This document shows positions 33,082-47,510 of a stretch of DNA of 64,000 bases, one piece after another; the stretch's first letter is position 1, and every line of letters starts with the position of its first letter. The position numbers and the translations under genes were made by a program. The stretch lies in NCBI RefSeq assembly GCF_901709675.1, contig NC_051097.1, positions 3,338,539 through 3,402,538 of the forward strand, given 5' to 3'. Origin of the DNA: Syngnathus acus (taxonomy: Eukaryota; Chordata; Actinopteri; Syngnathiformes; Syngnathidae). A model generated the notes under the pieces. That model did no database searches. It saw nothing but the letters and a program-made list of their open reading frames with translations, and had not been told where the DNA came from.

Positions 33082-36000
33082 ATGATGCATCCATCAACGA
33101 GAAAGGACTTCATCTCGCTTACGCTCACTGATCCAAACTGCCACATTTACAACAATGGGAAACACCGCAAACAGTCATACTGGAGGGTAGGTACACACAC
33201 TCACTTGGACACAGATATCTCATCTGCTCATGTATTGTAGGTTGATGTTATGGTTATTTCACAATCAACGTTATTATGATTGGATGCCGTGTTTTCATGG
33301 ACACTAAAAATATTGATTCAATTAGGTCTTCAAGCATCACACTTTTGATTGGAACTAATTATTTTCACATGCAAAGATAGTCCGAATATACTAGGTAATG
33401 ATCGTAGCTGGATAGGTATAGATAATAGTCGTGCCAACAAAACGTTACTCCGTCCATTTGTACTTCTAAATGTTAGTTACTTTGGATATTTTTCTCATTT
33501 GCGCTGCTAAGTTAACGCTGCACTATAGCCTCTCGACCGCACTTTTCTGTTTGCTGATATTGATTTTTAACACAAACTCAGTCATCCATTCTTCTGTACA
33601 ATGTCGCTATATGTCACTGTGTGTGAGCAGATGTGATCCCATAAATGTAACATTAAAACAAGACTGTCAGTCAAGTATTTTGCGTCGCTGAGTTATGGCT
33701 AAAAAAAAAAAAAATCAAACTAATGGAATCAGGTTCCTGTCAGAGACCTTGGGTTGTTTGTTCTTCACAGAACAAATAGAACTTTGCCCTTAGGCACCTT
33801 ATTACGCTTAAAAAAATGCAGTTATTTGTTTGTGATCTGTATTTATCTGAAATTTTATTATTTGTCTCATCTGTTTATGTGTCCTTTGTATATACTGTAT
33901 TGTAGAAAGAGTTAGGAATTTTAGTATGCATTGCTCGACCATTTTTACAAATCAGACAACTTGGCTGTCAGAAGGATTTCCCCTCTCACCAAATGCAAAA
34001 GACAAGATAATGGCTTTTTGTTCAGTGTGCCGCATCAAATGTCAGCATATTTGTGTGGTAGCAAAACATGGATCCCACTGACTAAAGATTAGACTGAAGG
34101 AGGAATCCATGAGAACAAACATCAAACGATAAGGAAAGTCGCAAAAGAATAATGCAGTTAGGTGTGAAGTATCAATAAATGACAGGTTTGATGCAGTTAC
34201 TGCAGACAATGTACATATTATAAATCAATGTTAGCTCATCTTAAAATTTAGTGTTTTGTTACATAAGTGAACCCCGACCTTGGTTTACGTGCCAACAGAA
34301 ATGGAAGCAGCTGTCTCGACTGCAGCGAAGCCTTATCCTCTTTCTCCTTGCTCTCACTCTCGTATTGGCACTCCTCTCTTATTCCCACATATCAAAACCA
34401 AGAACAGGTAAGTGGCCTTGTTTGAATGCACACCACGCTAATCCGGTTGCAGTAGTGGAAACAATCAGCTGGATTTTGCCCTTAATGAGATAGCTAATGA
34501 CGATTAATCCGCCGATATTGCCATTTCTTGTAGTAGTATTGCTAGCGGTTTAGAAAAGGTTGATTGACAATATCCCAATTGAGTTAAACCTTATGTATGT
34601 GTTTGTTTGCCTGTTTTTAGATTTTTCAAAAAAGGAAGACTGGCTGGAAGTGAATAAAGATGAGCTGAAGCGTGCCTTTCCTGATTTGAATCAGAAACCA
34701 GTTGTGAGTCCACATTCTGTGACTGACCCTAAAGGACCAAACATCGACATTTTTCAAAAACTTCCCATAAATGTGAGCAACATTTCTATGTATATGTTCC
34801 TTGAAACCATAGCAACACTTTTTCTGGACATGCACACTCACAGAACGTATGTAAGGTAACGGATTAGATACAAATGACATTTTTATGTGTATATTTTAAT
34901 ATGGTCTGAGCACAGAAAGGCATAACCCGCACCCTATATTTTAAAATGGTCTGAGCACATAAAGGCAAGACCCGCACCCCTTCAATGTCCGCAGCGAATT
35001 AAAGTGCTGCTTGTGTAGTAAATTGAAACATTTGCTGTGCATGTCAACAGAAAAGAATTCCAAAGAGAGGACCACCAAATCTTCAGAGAAATGTAAACGT
35101 TTCACACACTTTTGTCATGGGAAGACAAGAACAAGTACAAGATGAAGAGGAAAATGGAGAGAAGCAAAAAACGTTGGTCAGGTAGGCTTTTTGCCTATGA
35201 AAGCAGTACTGATATTCCATAGTGTTTGCAAGCTGCATTGCAGCGATTGAAACATCTTTTTACTGGTACTTAAAGTTTACAGTCCCACTTTTAAAGAACT
35301 GTACACATTTTCTTCTTTTATTCAGCTGGAGAGGAGCAATGATTGAAGCTGATCAGGTCACTGAGCCTCCACCCTCAGCTATTGAGAAGGTTGCTGCGGG
35401 CGTCCCGGTACCAGCGATCCCAGCCGCTACTGTCCCAGCCACTGGTCAGTGCCAAATTTCCTTTGTTGGCATTCTTACTACAAGATAATGTAAGACCAAA
35501 CTAATGATGAGGGAACTGGAATTTTGTGACATAAGAATCTATTCCCAAATTTACTGCCTTTAACGTTTGTTTGCCATTTCCATGTAAACCAGTCCTATTT
35601 ACTATGGTAACTTCCGAAACATAATTTTAAATAGAAGCTAGGATTTACACTACTCGTGGTCCTAGCAAGGGGTGTTCAAAATCGATTTGGTATTTTACTT
35701 AGAATATGGCCTTTTTTTCTCGCTCTCTCTCGCTCGCTCTCGCTCGCTCTCGCTCTCTCTCGCTCTCGCTCTCTCTCGCTCTCTCGCTCACTCTCACTCA
35801 CTTTGTCTTTGGACAATGAGTTTTTTTTCACAAGGCCCTCTTTCTGTATTTTGTGCATAGATTATTTGAAATTTGGCAAAATGTCCTTCATCTCTAGAAT
35901 GACAATTGTGTGTATATATATATTTTTTTTATCCCAAAAAACACACACAGCTACCTGCATGCTATATACAGCACAACTGACTCAACGACTGGATGCGACT

Positions 36001-39000
36001 TAAGTTATTATCCTCCTGCCTTTTTGTTTATAGGTGAATCTGGAGGTGTGGACAGGCTGGAGGCCGTGCGTGATGCCTTCAGACACGCATGGAAGGGCTA
36101 CAAAGACTACGCCTGGGGCCACGATGAGCTCAAGCCCATCTCAAAGTCGTTTAGCGAGTGGTTTGGTCTGGGTTTGACCCTCATTGATTCCCTGGACACC
36201 ATGTGGATTATGGGCCTGAAAGAAGGTACTTTGTTAACTAGAAATATTTCATGTGAACTATTTTTTTTAGGTGAAACAATTCTTAAATGAATGTTTTGAT
36301 ATGAAGAATAATTCAAGTATCTTGATGACATTAAATAGGCAAGTTAAGCTAGGTTGTACTGTTCCAATTGTTTATAATTTGGTCGTCATGCAAATCAAAT
36401 GTGACATAATTAAATCAGAATCAGCTTTATTGACCAGGTTTGTGCATGCCAAACAGGGAATTTGACTCCGGTTGTTCTCAGCCTCTGTACAACATTTAAG
36501 TGACTGACAACATTCAGGTAACTAACAATATTTAAGTAAGGAGAACAAGATGTTATTGCACAGTGATGACTCTGAGTCTCTATGAGTGGTGAGAATTCAT
36601 CAGAGCAACACCCTGGGGGAAGAAGCGGTGTCTGCAGGTTTTGGCATACAGCACTCTGTAACGCCGTCCGGAGGGGAGTAGTTTGAACAGACTGTGTACT
36701 GGGTGAGAAGGGTCTGCGAAGATGATACTTGCACATTTCCTGGTCCTGGACAGGTAGCAGTCTTAGATAGATAGGAGGTTGGTCCCGATTATATTTTTTC
36801 CGCAGACCTAATTGTCCGTTGCAGTCTGTGCTTGTTTTGTTTGGTGGCCGATCCAAACCAGACAGTGATGGAGGTGCAGAGGGTAAACTGGATGATGGCA
36901 GTGTAGAAGGTTTTCAGCAGCTCCTGTGGCAGGTTGAACTTCCTGAGCTGTCTCAGAAAGTACAACCTCTGCTATGGCCGGTCCAGTTCAGGTCCCGGGA
37001 GATTGTGGAGCCTAGGAACTTGAAGGTGTCTGTGGTGGGAATAGCATTGCTGAGGATGGTGAGGGGTGGAAGTGGCGATGAAGTCCACTGTCATCTCCAC
37101 GGTCTTGAGGTGCCTGCAATAAATGTTATATGTCGTCACACACTTTATCGCCATCACAAATGTTATGTCGTCACACACTCGTATAGCTCTGTACTAACTT
37201 TACTGTTTAATTTTCATCATAGCCTTATACATGTTTGGATGGCATTCAGTTTGACATTGTTTTTTTTGTTCAGAGTTTGCAGAGGCAAAGCAATGGATAG
37301 AGCAGAAGCTTTCTTTCAACCAAAATGTGGATGTGAATCTTTTCGAGACAACCATTCGTATCCTTGGTGGTCTGCTGAGTACCTACCATCTAACAGGAGA
37401 CCAGCTGTTCCTGAATAAAGCTGTGAGTCATCCCGCAAGCAATTCTTTTCTGTTTTAGCGGGTGCCTTTTTTGTTAAAAGCCAAACTCGCTCTTTGTTTT
37501 GCTGTTGTGCTGATGTTACTGTAAGCAATTTATTTGGGAATTACAAGCTGTATCAGAAAGTTATCATGACCGGTGTCACAAAATATATCTTTCAAACCAC
37601 AGCACAGTTGCACAGAATCCTGAAAGGAATCCTTCCTGGAGTGCTTGAGGATGTAGCAAAGAAGGCTGGGAAGCTGCAGGGGGTTATTGTTAAATTAATT
37701 GTAAGGACATCTTGTAGTCTGGTTTTGAAATATGTCTTTAGCGATACCAGTCCTGCAGCTTTTCTGACATACCTTGTGTTTTCAAGAAACTCAATTTGAC
37801 GGCGCTGCTTACAGAAAGACCTTGGGTCCAGGTTGATGCCTGCCTTCAAAACACCTTCTAAGATTCCTTTCTCTGACGTGAATATCGGGAAGGGAACAGC
37901 TCACCCGCCGCGATGGACGACTGATAGTTCCATGGCTGAGGTCACAAGCATTCAGCTGGAATTCAGAGAGCTGAGCCGTCTCACTCAGGACCCACAGTAC
38001 AAGGTCAGAAAAGCAGAAAGTCACCAAATCTGGTGTAGTGTGTGTTGTGATATGTGTGTCATGTTTCTAATTACCTAATGTATGACTCTTGACGCAGTGT
38101 CATATAAACATGTTATTTGCATTGTAGGTGCATATTATCCCTGTTCCATTTACAAAGAAATATGAAATGTGCCCCTCCAAAAACCTTTTGTGAAACTAAA
38201 TACTTTAGTGGGTTGCATTGCGGTCCGTTTGACGATTAGATTGGGGAAGAAAACAAGTCAGTCACTGTTATAAAATAAAAAAAGATTTAAAATGGGAAGG
38301 GAAATCAAGTTGTACTTTGGCATGCTGCTATTATGACTGTGGGCAAACAGGCTTTATCTGAACAGCAAGGTGTGTGGAAATGTAGATGACATTAAGCAGA
38401 TTAACCTTTTTTTTTTTTTTTTTAGTACACTTGTGTATTTGTGACATGAAAATCGTTTTCAGGAGGCCGTAGACGAGGTAATGAGGCAGGTCCACAACCT
38501 GCCGGGCAAACATGATGGTCTCATCCCAATGTTCATCAACACCAACAGTGGCCAGTTTTCTCACAGAGGCATTTATACATTGGGCGCCAGAGCTGACAGC
38601 TACTATGAATACCTGCTCAAGCAGTGGCTCCAGGGAGGCAAGACTGAAGATGAGTGAGTGAGGACATCTTCAATGGAACATAAAAACAGACTCACATTTT
38701 ATTAGTATCAATCTGATGGTCTTATTTTCCTTCTCCCAGGTTGTTGGAGGACTACATTGAAGCAATTGATGGAGTGAAAAAACACCTTGTCAGACAAACG
38801 GGGCCACGCAAATTGACCTTTGTTGGGGAGCTGTCTCATAACCGCTTCAGTCCCAAAATGGTAGGAATGCAAACAAAGACGTGCCAAATATTGAAACTTT
38901 GCTTGTTCGGATGGTATAAAACTTCTTATTTATGTTTTGAAAACTTTTGTGTTGTCATTGTATTTAGCAATGAATACTTTAGACAACTCGGTGGGCCACT

Positions 39001-40843
39001 TATCCTGTTATTGATTTTAATTGGATACAATGGAGTCAAACTCAAAATGATCAACTTGTAAATATTTTTCTTGCCTTCCAATCAAATTCCTCTTTTTTCA
39101 GGACCACCTGGTATGTTTCCTGCCCGGGACCCTGGCACTGGGAGCCCACAATGACCTTCCAGGGGACCACATGGATTTAGCTTCACAGTTGATGGAGACT
39201 TGTCACCACATGTACAAACAGATGGAGACTGGACTTAGCCCAGAGATTGTGCATTTCAACCTACATGCCACTGATAAGAATGACATTAATGTCAAGGTAA
39301 GGTTTTACATCCCCAAACATTTTTTTTAATTTTGCCCTTTCAGAAGGTGTCCTCTTAAGAGTTACTGCCTTATTTCTTTGAATACCTTGTTTTGACCTGC
39401 GATGCATTTCGCAATTTGCAATATTCTTTGCGTCCAGTTTTGTTATTGGGGGGCAAAAAAAAGGAGGGTCTACATGATGTATAGATTTTCTTGCATAATT
39501 TACATTGCATGACTTCCTAGTTGATATTATTTTGTGATTTCTGTGTCGACAGTTTTTTCTTTTTGCTGTTCTGTTTTTTTTTTTTAATAATATAGCCTGC
39601 AGACCGACATAACCTGCTGAGACCAGAAACAGTGGAGAGTCTGTTCTACATGTACAGATTCACAAAGGAAACCAAGTACAGAGAATGGGGATGGGAAATT
39701 CTGCAGAGTTTCAACAAGTATACCAAGGTAAAATGTATAAACAGCTACAGGCTTACCAAAATAATTTAGAGATCCCTCGTACATTAAAACTTCTTAACAG
39801 CAAAATAATTTATTAGAAGACAGAAAATAGTATACACACGTGCACAAAATACACTGTAGCCGTCTATTAATGAAACCAAAACCCACACAATGGAGTATTT
39901 TAGCTGATAGTCTTCAAAACATATATGGACTTAAATATTACCCTCATAAAGACAGAATATAGTGTTTTTTTAAGCCACTCTGGTATATTGTTAACCTTGC
40001 TCGCAAGCTGATTTCCCACCGTATTTGTGAGTTCACCAAAACACAATATCCATCTTGTACTGAACCTGCTTATTTTCTCTGAGCCGCGCCACCAGTGGTA
40101 CGGACCAATCACAAAGCAACAATGTGTTTGGGGGCGGGGTATGTGGCCGCGCCGAAAACAACAAGCACTATGGCCGGGGGAAACAAAACAACCTATCCAA
40201 CTTTGCGACAACCAGTGGACGAATGCATGGACGCGGCAATTCATTCTGTTCTCACAGTTACTCACAGTTTCCTTTTGGAAGAAGAACAGCGAGTGTACAT
40301 TTTTAGCTGGAAAAGAGGTTTATGTTTCTTAAACTGCTTGATTAGCATTTCCGTTGCCGTGATTGGTCAAAACAAAAGTTTTGGCAGGCTGTGCAGGTTG
40401 CCGCATCACGCAATCAGCTTGAATCTTATAGTATTGTGGGCGTGCTGGAGCCTATCCCAGCAGATTTTGTGGAATCGGCGGGGTAAATCTTGTGGTCACC
40501 AGGTAACCGCAGGGCAGCTCTATTACTGGACATTTTGTATTCATGTCTTTTTGTATTCCAAAGCATGTTTTCCCATTAATCTCCTCACAATAATACATTT
40601 GAGCCACCTGAGCACCAACCTGCTTATTTATAGGTTTCAGATGGAGGCTACACATCTATCAACAATGTCCGTGACCCTGAGAACCTGGAGCCCAGAGACA
40701 AAATGGAGAGTTTCTTCCTGGGTGAGACATTGAAATACTTCTACCTGCTCTTTTCTGATGACATGGATCTTCTCAGTCTGGACAAATATGTCTTCAACAC
40801 CGAGGCCCACCCGCTTCCTATATGGCCCTCGCCACCCAAGTGA
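33082..40843 (+). CDS. man1b1: ER mannosyl-oligosaccharide 1,2-alpha-mannosidase, complete
   Basis: GH47 enzyme that removes a terminal alpha-1,2-mannose from Man9GlcNAc2 in the early secretory pathway and feeds misfolded glycoproteins to ERAD. Coding exons: 33082-33186 (exon from 33048), 34299-34407, 34621-34772, 35051-35181, 35326-35444, 36034-36225, 37274-37422, 37815-38003, 38463-38653, 38740-38860, 39102-39296, 39596-39727, 40634-40843; all junctions keep frame, giving 664 residues (human about 699). A cytosolic tail beginning [15 protein letters not shown] precedes a single hydrophobic anchor ([15 protein letters not shown]), so it is a type II protein, then a stem and the catalytic domain. 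Expected acidic catalytic residues lie in [17 protein letters not shown] and RPETVES. The calcium Thr lies in VFNTEAHP. Disulfide Cys lie in LVCFLP and METCHH. The C-terminus LPIWPSPPK matches the family. Confidence 0.96.
34890..34979. repeat. Tandem duplication, two 45-bp units
   Basis: Units 34890-34934 and 34935-34979 share 'tatggtctgagcaca' / 'aatggtctgagcaca' and 'acccgcacc' with a few mismatches. It lies in a man1b1 intron. Confidence 0.85.
35719..35805. repeat. CT/CG polypyrimidine-rich repeat in man1b1 intron
   Basis: Imperfect ctcgctctct units with almost no purine other than periodic G. Confidence 0.9.
36405..37120 (-). mobile_element. LINE 3' remnant (Rex1-like), inverted in man1b1 intron
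   Basis: On the minus strand, broken frames encode late reverse-transcriptase ORF signatures such as [34 protein letters not shown] and FFPQGVAL. A 3' tail follows, containing 'caataaagctgattctgat' on that strand (36405-36435). Frameshifts and 5' truncation make it non-functional. Assignment to the Rex1/Babar type is from memory of that tail and motif set. Confidence 0.75.
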
Positions 40844-41052
40844 TGGCACCATACAGGAGATATGTGCTTCAGTCCTTGTAAGACTCTTGGCGTTCCTCAG
40901 CCAGGTGCGCTGTCAAGCTACTAGACTGCTGTGTTGGTCAATGACCCATGGGGGAGCAGGCTACCAGTGCTTTGGTATGTTTTCCATGTGGAGGAATTTC
41001 TGTGAAATATTTCTCAAGGAAAAGCGCTGAGCTGGTCTCTGCTGTAAATAAA
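40844..41052 (+). terminator. man1b1: man1b1 3' UTR and polyadenylation signal
   Basis: AATAAA occurs at 41047-41052, about 200 nt after the TGA stop at 40841-40843. GT-rich 'ggtttggaagtgggcctgg' follows. Confidence 0.7.
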
Positions 41053-43263
41053 AAGGTTTGGAAGTGGGCCTGGGGTTTGTCATATGTGGAAGGTCTTTAT
41101 CCCCTGAGGGGCATTGATACTTCTTGTAGTATGTATGAACACCAAGTGTGTTTTTGATTCTTGACTATGAGAGGGTTGTGAAGTTTCTATTTAAACAGAT
41201 TGCTGTCAGTTCTTGTATGCAATTTGAATCTTAAATACTTGTTAGTCTTTTGGACAAAATCCTCTGCTGTATTTGTCAAGTCACTAATTGTCAGAATCTT
41301 AATCTTGTATTCATTTTCAATTCATTGCTAAAAACCCAACAGGCTTTATTGTACAAAAGCTAGTTCAATCAGAAAAATGTTGATAGCCAACTATTTCATT
41401 CATACAGGTATTTCCATGGCGCAAAAAAGAACATGAATAACTGCTCTGTACCAACCCCTGCAGGCTTAAAAAAAAGAAAGATTTGTGTGTCCACTTTGTT
41501 AATCATGTCGTATTGGAATGTCACCAAGATATACTGGATGCCAAAGAGCTGGGAAGCCCCAGAATGTGTTTACTCACCAAGTACTGCTAATAGCAACAAA
41601 AAGCCAAGTAGATGCAAAAATCATTTTCAAATTGATGTATTAAAAAAAAATAATAATAATGAAAGGGGATGTTAGTATTTAGATCAGGGGTGGGCAATTC
41701 TGACGTTGGAGGCTTCCTGTGTGTTTTATATGCCTGCTGCAACACATCTAGGAACAGGGATACAAAGATAGAAAAGGGCTCCCATAACAGTGGGGGAGAT
41801 TTAAACTGCCCAAAAGTCATGTTAAGGTGAAGAATTTAGGAAAACTCCCAAATTTGTTTTGTTGCTCTTTAAAGTAATTCCCAAGTGGTTGGACTTCACC
41901 CCTTAATAGCATCGGCGCCAAGGACATCGACGTATAAAATTGTGATTCAAACATTTCTTATGACGTTCTCCTCTCATGGCGAAGATCCAATCTGCTCATG
42001 TTCTGATTGAACAGAGGTCTACACACTGAGCCACATAACTGAATGTGCACTAAAGTCACCCACGCTATCCTGTGCCTGATCTCTGTCGTCGTGTATTGTT
42101 GCTGCAGGCTTACAAAGAGGCAGCAGTCACAGTTTGGCTGTTTTCTATTGATTGTAGTGTGCAGGTGACAAAATGTAAATGTACATATTTTGTATAAATC
42201 ATTTTGAACTTGCATTTCCTGCTCCAACAGCAATTTTAAATTTGAGCATTCCACTTTTAACACCAAAACCACTGCCATATTTGCACCTTCTTTCTGTTCC
42301 ATCAAGATGCCTTCTATTTTACCTGGAACTAATGTCTGCTTAATAATTGATACGTTTTTGACTTTGTGGAAAAATTGTAAATAACCTAATTAAATATACA
42401 TACATTTCACTTCCACAATGACTTATTTCACACTGTCATGCTCTTATTTAATAATCCCTAAAAGACGATATATAGAGCTATTAAATGGTGATCTTTTACC
42501 ACAAAGCTATTAAGGTTTTCAATCCACCTTGAGAGTTACTGTTCAACAAATGTGTCAGTTAATGAAGTGTGTGCATCAAGCACAACCATTTGGAGTTTTC
42601 CTTACACTTAACTCAGTTTTTATTTGTATTTTGACATTTAAGAATGTTAGTAAACAGGCTTCTCGGTTAGTGATCGATCTTAACAAAATCTAGGGGGAAA
42701 AAAATCATACGGCTTAAAAAAAAAAAAATACTGCCAGACTTTGATTTCTTCCAGCTATCAACGATGTCCTCAAAAAACCCAAATGACTTCCTATCAACAC
42801 ATCCTAATGACAAAGGGATTGAAACTAAATTAACCGTTTAATCCTTTATCACTTTAATTCATAGAAGACTGTAATTTTCTCATTACACCTAATTGAATCC
42901 TCACCAAGCAATTCACCTTCCAATGGAAAATGATAATATATACCTGAAGAAGAATCCAAAGAATTTTTAAACAATAAACACCACAGATTTGTTACTTTCC
43001 CCCTTTTTTCCTGTGTTCCACCTTCAGATTCACTCATCACTGCTTTCCTCTGCCTACAAGACGAGTAGTACCGTTTGTTTTGTATGATATAGTGAGTACT
43101 GTATTTGTTTTTACAAAGCCATCTAAACAGCTAACTTAAACCTAAAACAAAGCATGTACAGTATTTGGAGCCTAATCCGAGTTAAGACAGTGTACAGTAG
43201 GTGGTGCCAGAGACTCATTTTGTCAACAGGGCAATTGATGGATGGATAGATGTTTAGATGTTT

Positions 43264-43815
<552 letters not shown>

Positions 43816-45591
43816 CTGGTCCAGACAAGACTGGAATTGCAAACCATTTACAGCATAAAAAATGATGAGCTACTATTATATCCCATTTTAATAAATGATG
43901 TAAAACGATGATTAACAATGCCATTTGCATTATATTTATTTGTATGCATTCTTTTTCTTGAAGAAATATTGAGAAAGAAAAGATGAACAAGTCAGTGTTC
44001 TGTTTGTTCATTCAAACAGTCGAATAGGGCCTTTTGCTTTCATTGCATGCGTTATTTGGAATGCTGGTCCAAATAGCACTGAAGTTATTTTTGTTGTATC
44101 GTTATTTCCGGCCGTGTGGGATTTACAGTATTTCCATCGTAGGTGGCAAATCTAAGCCAACACATTCACATGGTCTGCGCATAATTAGCTTGGCATAGTT
44201 CTCAGGTTTATGCTATTGATGACCCGTGGGATACTCTGTTGGAAGTGCTATGATGGTCTGTGGTTAGGCTGGCAGATTTTGCCCAAGGCTTAAAGCTGCA
44301 CCTCTCCCACAGATGGAAACAAAAAATAAATTTTCAGAAACTAATTGTTTCCCAGGAGGAGTCTAGAGGGATTTTCTTCAAGAACCCTGCAGCTATCCGT
44401 ATGCTGTGGCCAACAAATTGGAGCAAAAAAAAAAGGGCTGTGAATATGCCCATTTGATGAACGGGACAATAAAACAGTAAAATGGGAAAGAGCGTTTTTT
44501 TCTGCCACTATACTAGTGTGACACCCTTGTCCAATCCTTTTGAATGGTTTCCTACTAGTTTTCAATAACATTTTTAGTAGGTTAAGTGTTACCTCAAAAA
44601 CCAAGCACTTTTGTACCTTAATTTATGCCCTCAGCACTGGAATTCAAATGGCAAAGCAAGAGCATGTTCAATGAGAGCTGAATCTATCAAAGAAGCAGCA
44701 GAAAGGATGGCATGCACCAGACTGTGTCATGAGATGTTATCAGTCAGCAAAATGCCAACTGCAACACTGTTGTCTTCCATGTGAGGGATTAAAAGAACAG
44801 ACATGGAATTAAGGATTTAGTAGTGACAGATGAGTCTACCAGCCATAATCACTTACAAGGCAGTACTTTTCATTAAAAATAAAAAATAAAAGGTCACTTT
44901 AATATACCCCCTCAATACAGATAAGTAAATAAAAGCAATTGGTGGTCAAAATGTTAAAAGGTGCATAAAATGTTACTTCCTAAATCGAAAATAGAAGTAC
45001 TTTAAAATGCTGGGAATAAACAAACATCTCCTCTGAAGATAAAGATGAGTGATTTATAGGCCTATTACATTTGAGCAAAAATTTAGATGCATTTTTTTCA
45101 CTGCTTGTTGGAAGTGGGAGAAGTGCTTAAATAAGAGCAGAAGGTATCCAAAAAAATAATTGCGTGTGTGTATAAATAAAAAAAAAAGCATCCCAGAAAT
45201 ATATATTTTTTTTTTAATTATTTCAATTTAATTTTCAGAATCTGCTCTAACCAGAGAGTGGTAATACTATAAAAATGGTCCTTTCTCAGCTTAACGACCA
45301 CGGTGAGAAATGTAGTGCAGGTCATTTTGCAGAGCTTGGGGCGCAGTGATGTAAAAACGTGCTTTTAACACACACACACACTAAACAGCGGAGTGATTCA
45401 TGATTGGTACCTGTCCCTAGAGAGTCTGCATCTGGTTGCAAAGATAGTCGTGTATGTTTGGGTCTGAGAGGGTGTATGTTTGCATAGGAAACTAAAACGT
45501 TATGACAGTCCTTCCATAACTCTCTGTGCCTGTGCTAGTAAGAACACACACACACACACACACACTTGTGTGGTTGGCTTACTCTTTAGAA

Positions 45592-45915
45592 CAGGGGTGT
45601 CAAAGTTATTTTTTTCGCAGGCCGCATTGTAGTCATAGCTTCTTTCGGAGGGCCATTATGACTGTCAACCCAAATAAATGTATGAGCACTTCATATTATA
45701 TACAATAAAAGCTACAAAACAAACTGACAACTCGTTTTCAAATCAGACGAGTAAAAACTGATCAAATATTTAAAAAAAAAAGATATGATTAAAAGTGAAG
45801 ACAATTTGCAATTCTAGTAATGGCACAAATTTCATGCACAATTTGTCTTCGCGGCCCACATAAAATGATGTGGCGGGCCGTATCTGGCCCCCGGGCCTTG
45901 ACTTTGACACCCGTG
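45592..45915 (-). mobile_element. hAT family A copy, inverted
   Basis: It begins CAGGGGTGTCAAAGTT and ends TTTGACACCCGTG. Near-perfect 8-bp flanks are ctttagaa on the left (45584-45591) and ctttagta on the right (45916-45923). Confidence 0.85.
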
Positions 45916-47407
45916 CTTTAGTACAAACACAAGAAGGTGGAGTTTTTTGTCGATGTTTTTGTTTTAACCCCACCATAGAGTATCAATAATTCTAATTATT
46001 TCAATGTAATATACAGTACTATAAATACTAGCGTGATCATTGGATGACAAAGCAAAACCACCGGTTCAATCCCATGATGTAAAACAATTAGTAGTGCAAA
46101 ATGAAGCTACCATTATCTGCGGGCTTGTTATTTAAGAATAACATTTAACACATTCAACCTGCTGTGGGTGCGAGAATATTTTACATTTGACTTGTAAACA
46201 TGACTAACAGCTCACCTGTTTATGGACCATTGAGCTTCCATTTGTGGAATACTGATGACTCAGTTAAGCATTCAGTCATACACAGTTAAGCCTATTAGAT
46301 GAATGCTATAAGCCTTGTTAAGCGTTCAGAATGATTACAGCTTCACATGAAATGTTTTAATTAAGTTGGGAGGAGGTATCCTCTTATGCAAAACCATTTT
46401 CTTGAACTAAAGTGACTTGGAAATATTGAACAGCTCCAGGACAGTACAAAATGAGTTGTTTTTGGAATATAATTTCAAATATAGTCCAAACTTTTCTAAT
46501 CTCTAATAGCATGCGATTGCTACTGCAATGCAAATGACTGAGAGATGGAAATAAATTCAACACAAAAGTAGCAATTGTAATTTTCAGGATGAAACCATTC
46601 CACACTCACAGAGCAACAAATGCATGTCCATCTTATGCAGTTGTCATATTGTTGTTACAATTAAGGGGGCAGCAATATGTGGCAGTTATGTTGGCACTCA
46701 TGATGATAAATGATATAACAACAGACAACCTCACACAAAACAGCATTGTTGACGACATTCAGTTTACACAAAGACAATGAGTGACATCAAACCGCCCACA
46801 TTTGGAAAAACAATACCTAAAACATTATCGATTGCTCGACACGCAACTGTCAGCAGCCTTCTTCTGTAATAACTTGAAAGCAATTTCAAAGAAAATTACA
46901 AGATTCACTTAATTTGGAAAATCTAAATCTCACTTTTCTCTGGATTGGCAAAAATTGCCATCAGTGGGTATTTATTTATTAGCCACCATAAACAGGAAAA
47001 GAGACAGCACGAATGTATTGGAAATGAGAAACAAACACTGAAAACATGATTACATTAACTGATAAGCCTGTTTTGGAAATACTGTAGGTACACCATTTTT
47101 CGTGAAAATGCACTTGGCTTTATCTTGGCTGCCCGGGAGGGCTGCATTGCCTTGCTTATAATTCTGCTGTGGCACTTGCATCTCTTTGAAGGTAGAGTCC
47201 GATAATGTGTGATTCCACTCAACTCAGCTTTAACCTTATGTGCTCTGTCTTTTGACACCATAGACCTCAGCCACACACACATACACGCATATATATATAT
47301 ATATATATATATATGGATTATATTTTAGTAGTCGCATTAGTAGCACTTTACTTTTCCTAGGCACTGGATTGTAATCTCTTTAAAACCTTTGTTGGTGTCT
47401 CAATTGA

Positions 47408-47510
47408 CAGAATAGAATAGAATAGAATAGAATAGAATAGAATAGATCTTTATTGTCATTGTCACATGTACAACGAAATTAAAAGTGCCAACCGATCAGT
47501 GCATCTGGTA
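47408..47510 (-). mobile_element. LINE-type 3' tail with (AATAG)n
   Basis: AATAG units are followed by 'atctttattgtcattgtcac' and 'atgtacaacgaaatt', the inverse of a common fish LINE 3' end. The same segment occurs at about 14075-14112 behind a GATA tract. Confidence 0.6.

Noticed and set aside
36410-37418. Long open frames on both strands in a man1b1 intron
   Set aside because: They cover the inverted LINE remnant, with frameshifts, and run into the next man1b1 exon in the wrong frame.
40085-40330. GC-rich block with long open frames in the last man1b1 intron
   Set aside because: No splice sites in phase with man1b1 and no recognised protein; the flanking exons join cleanly without it.
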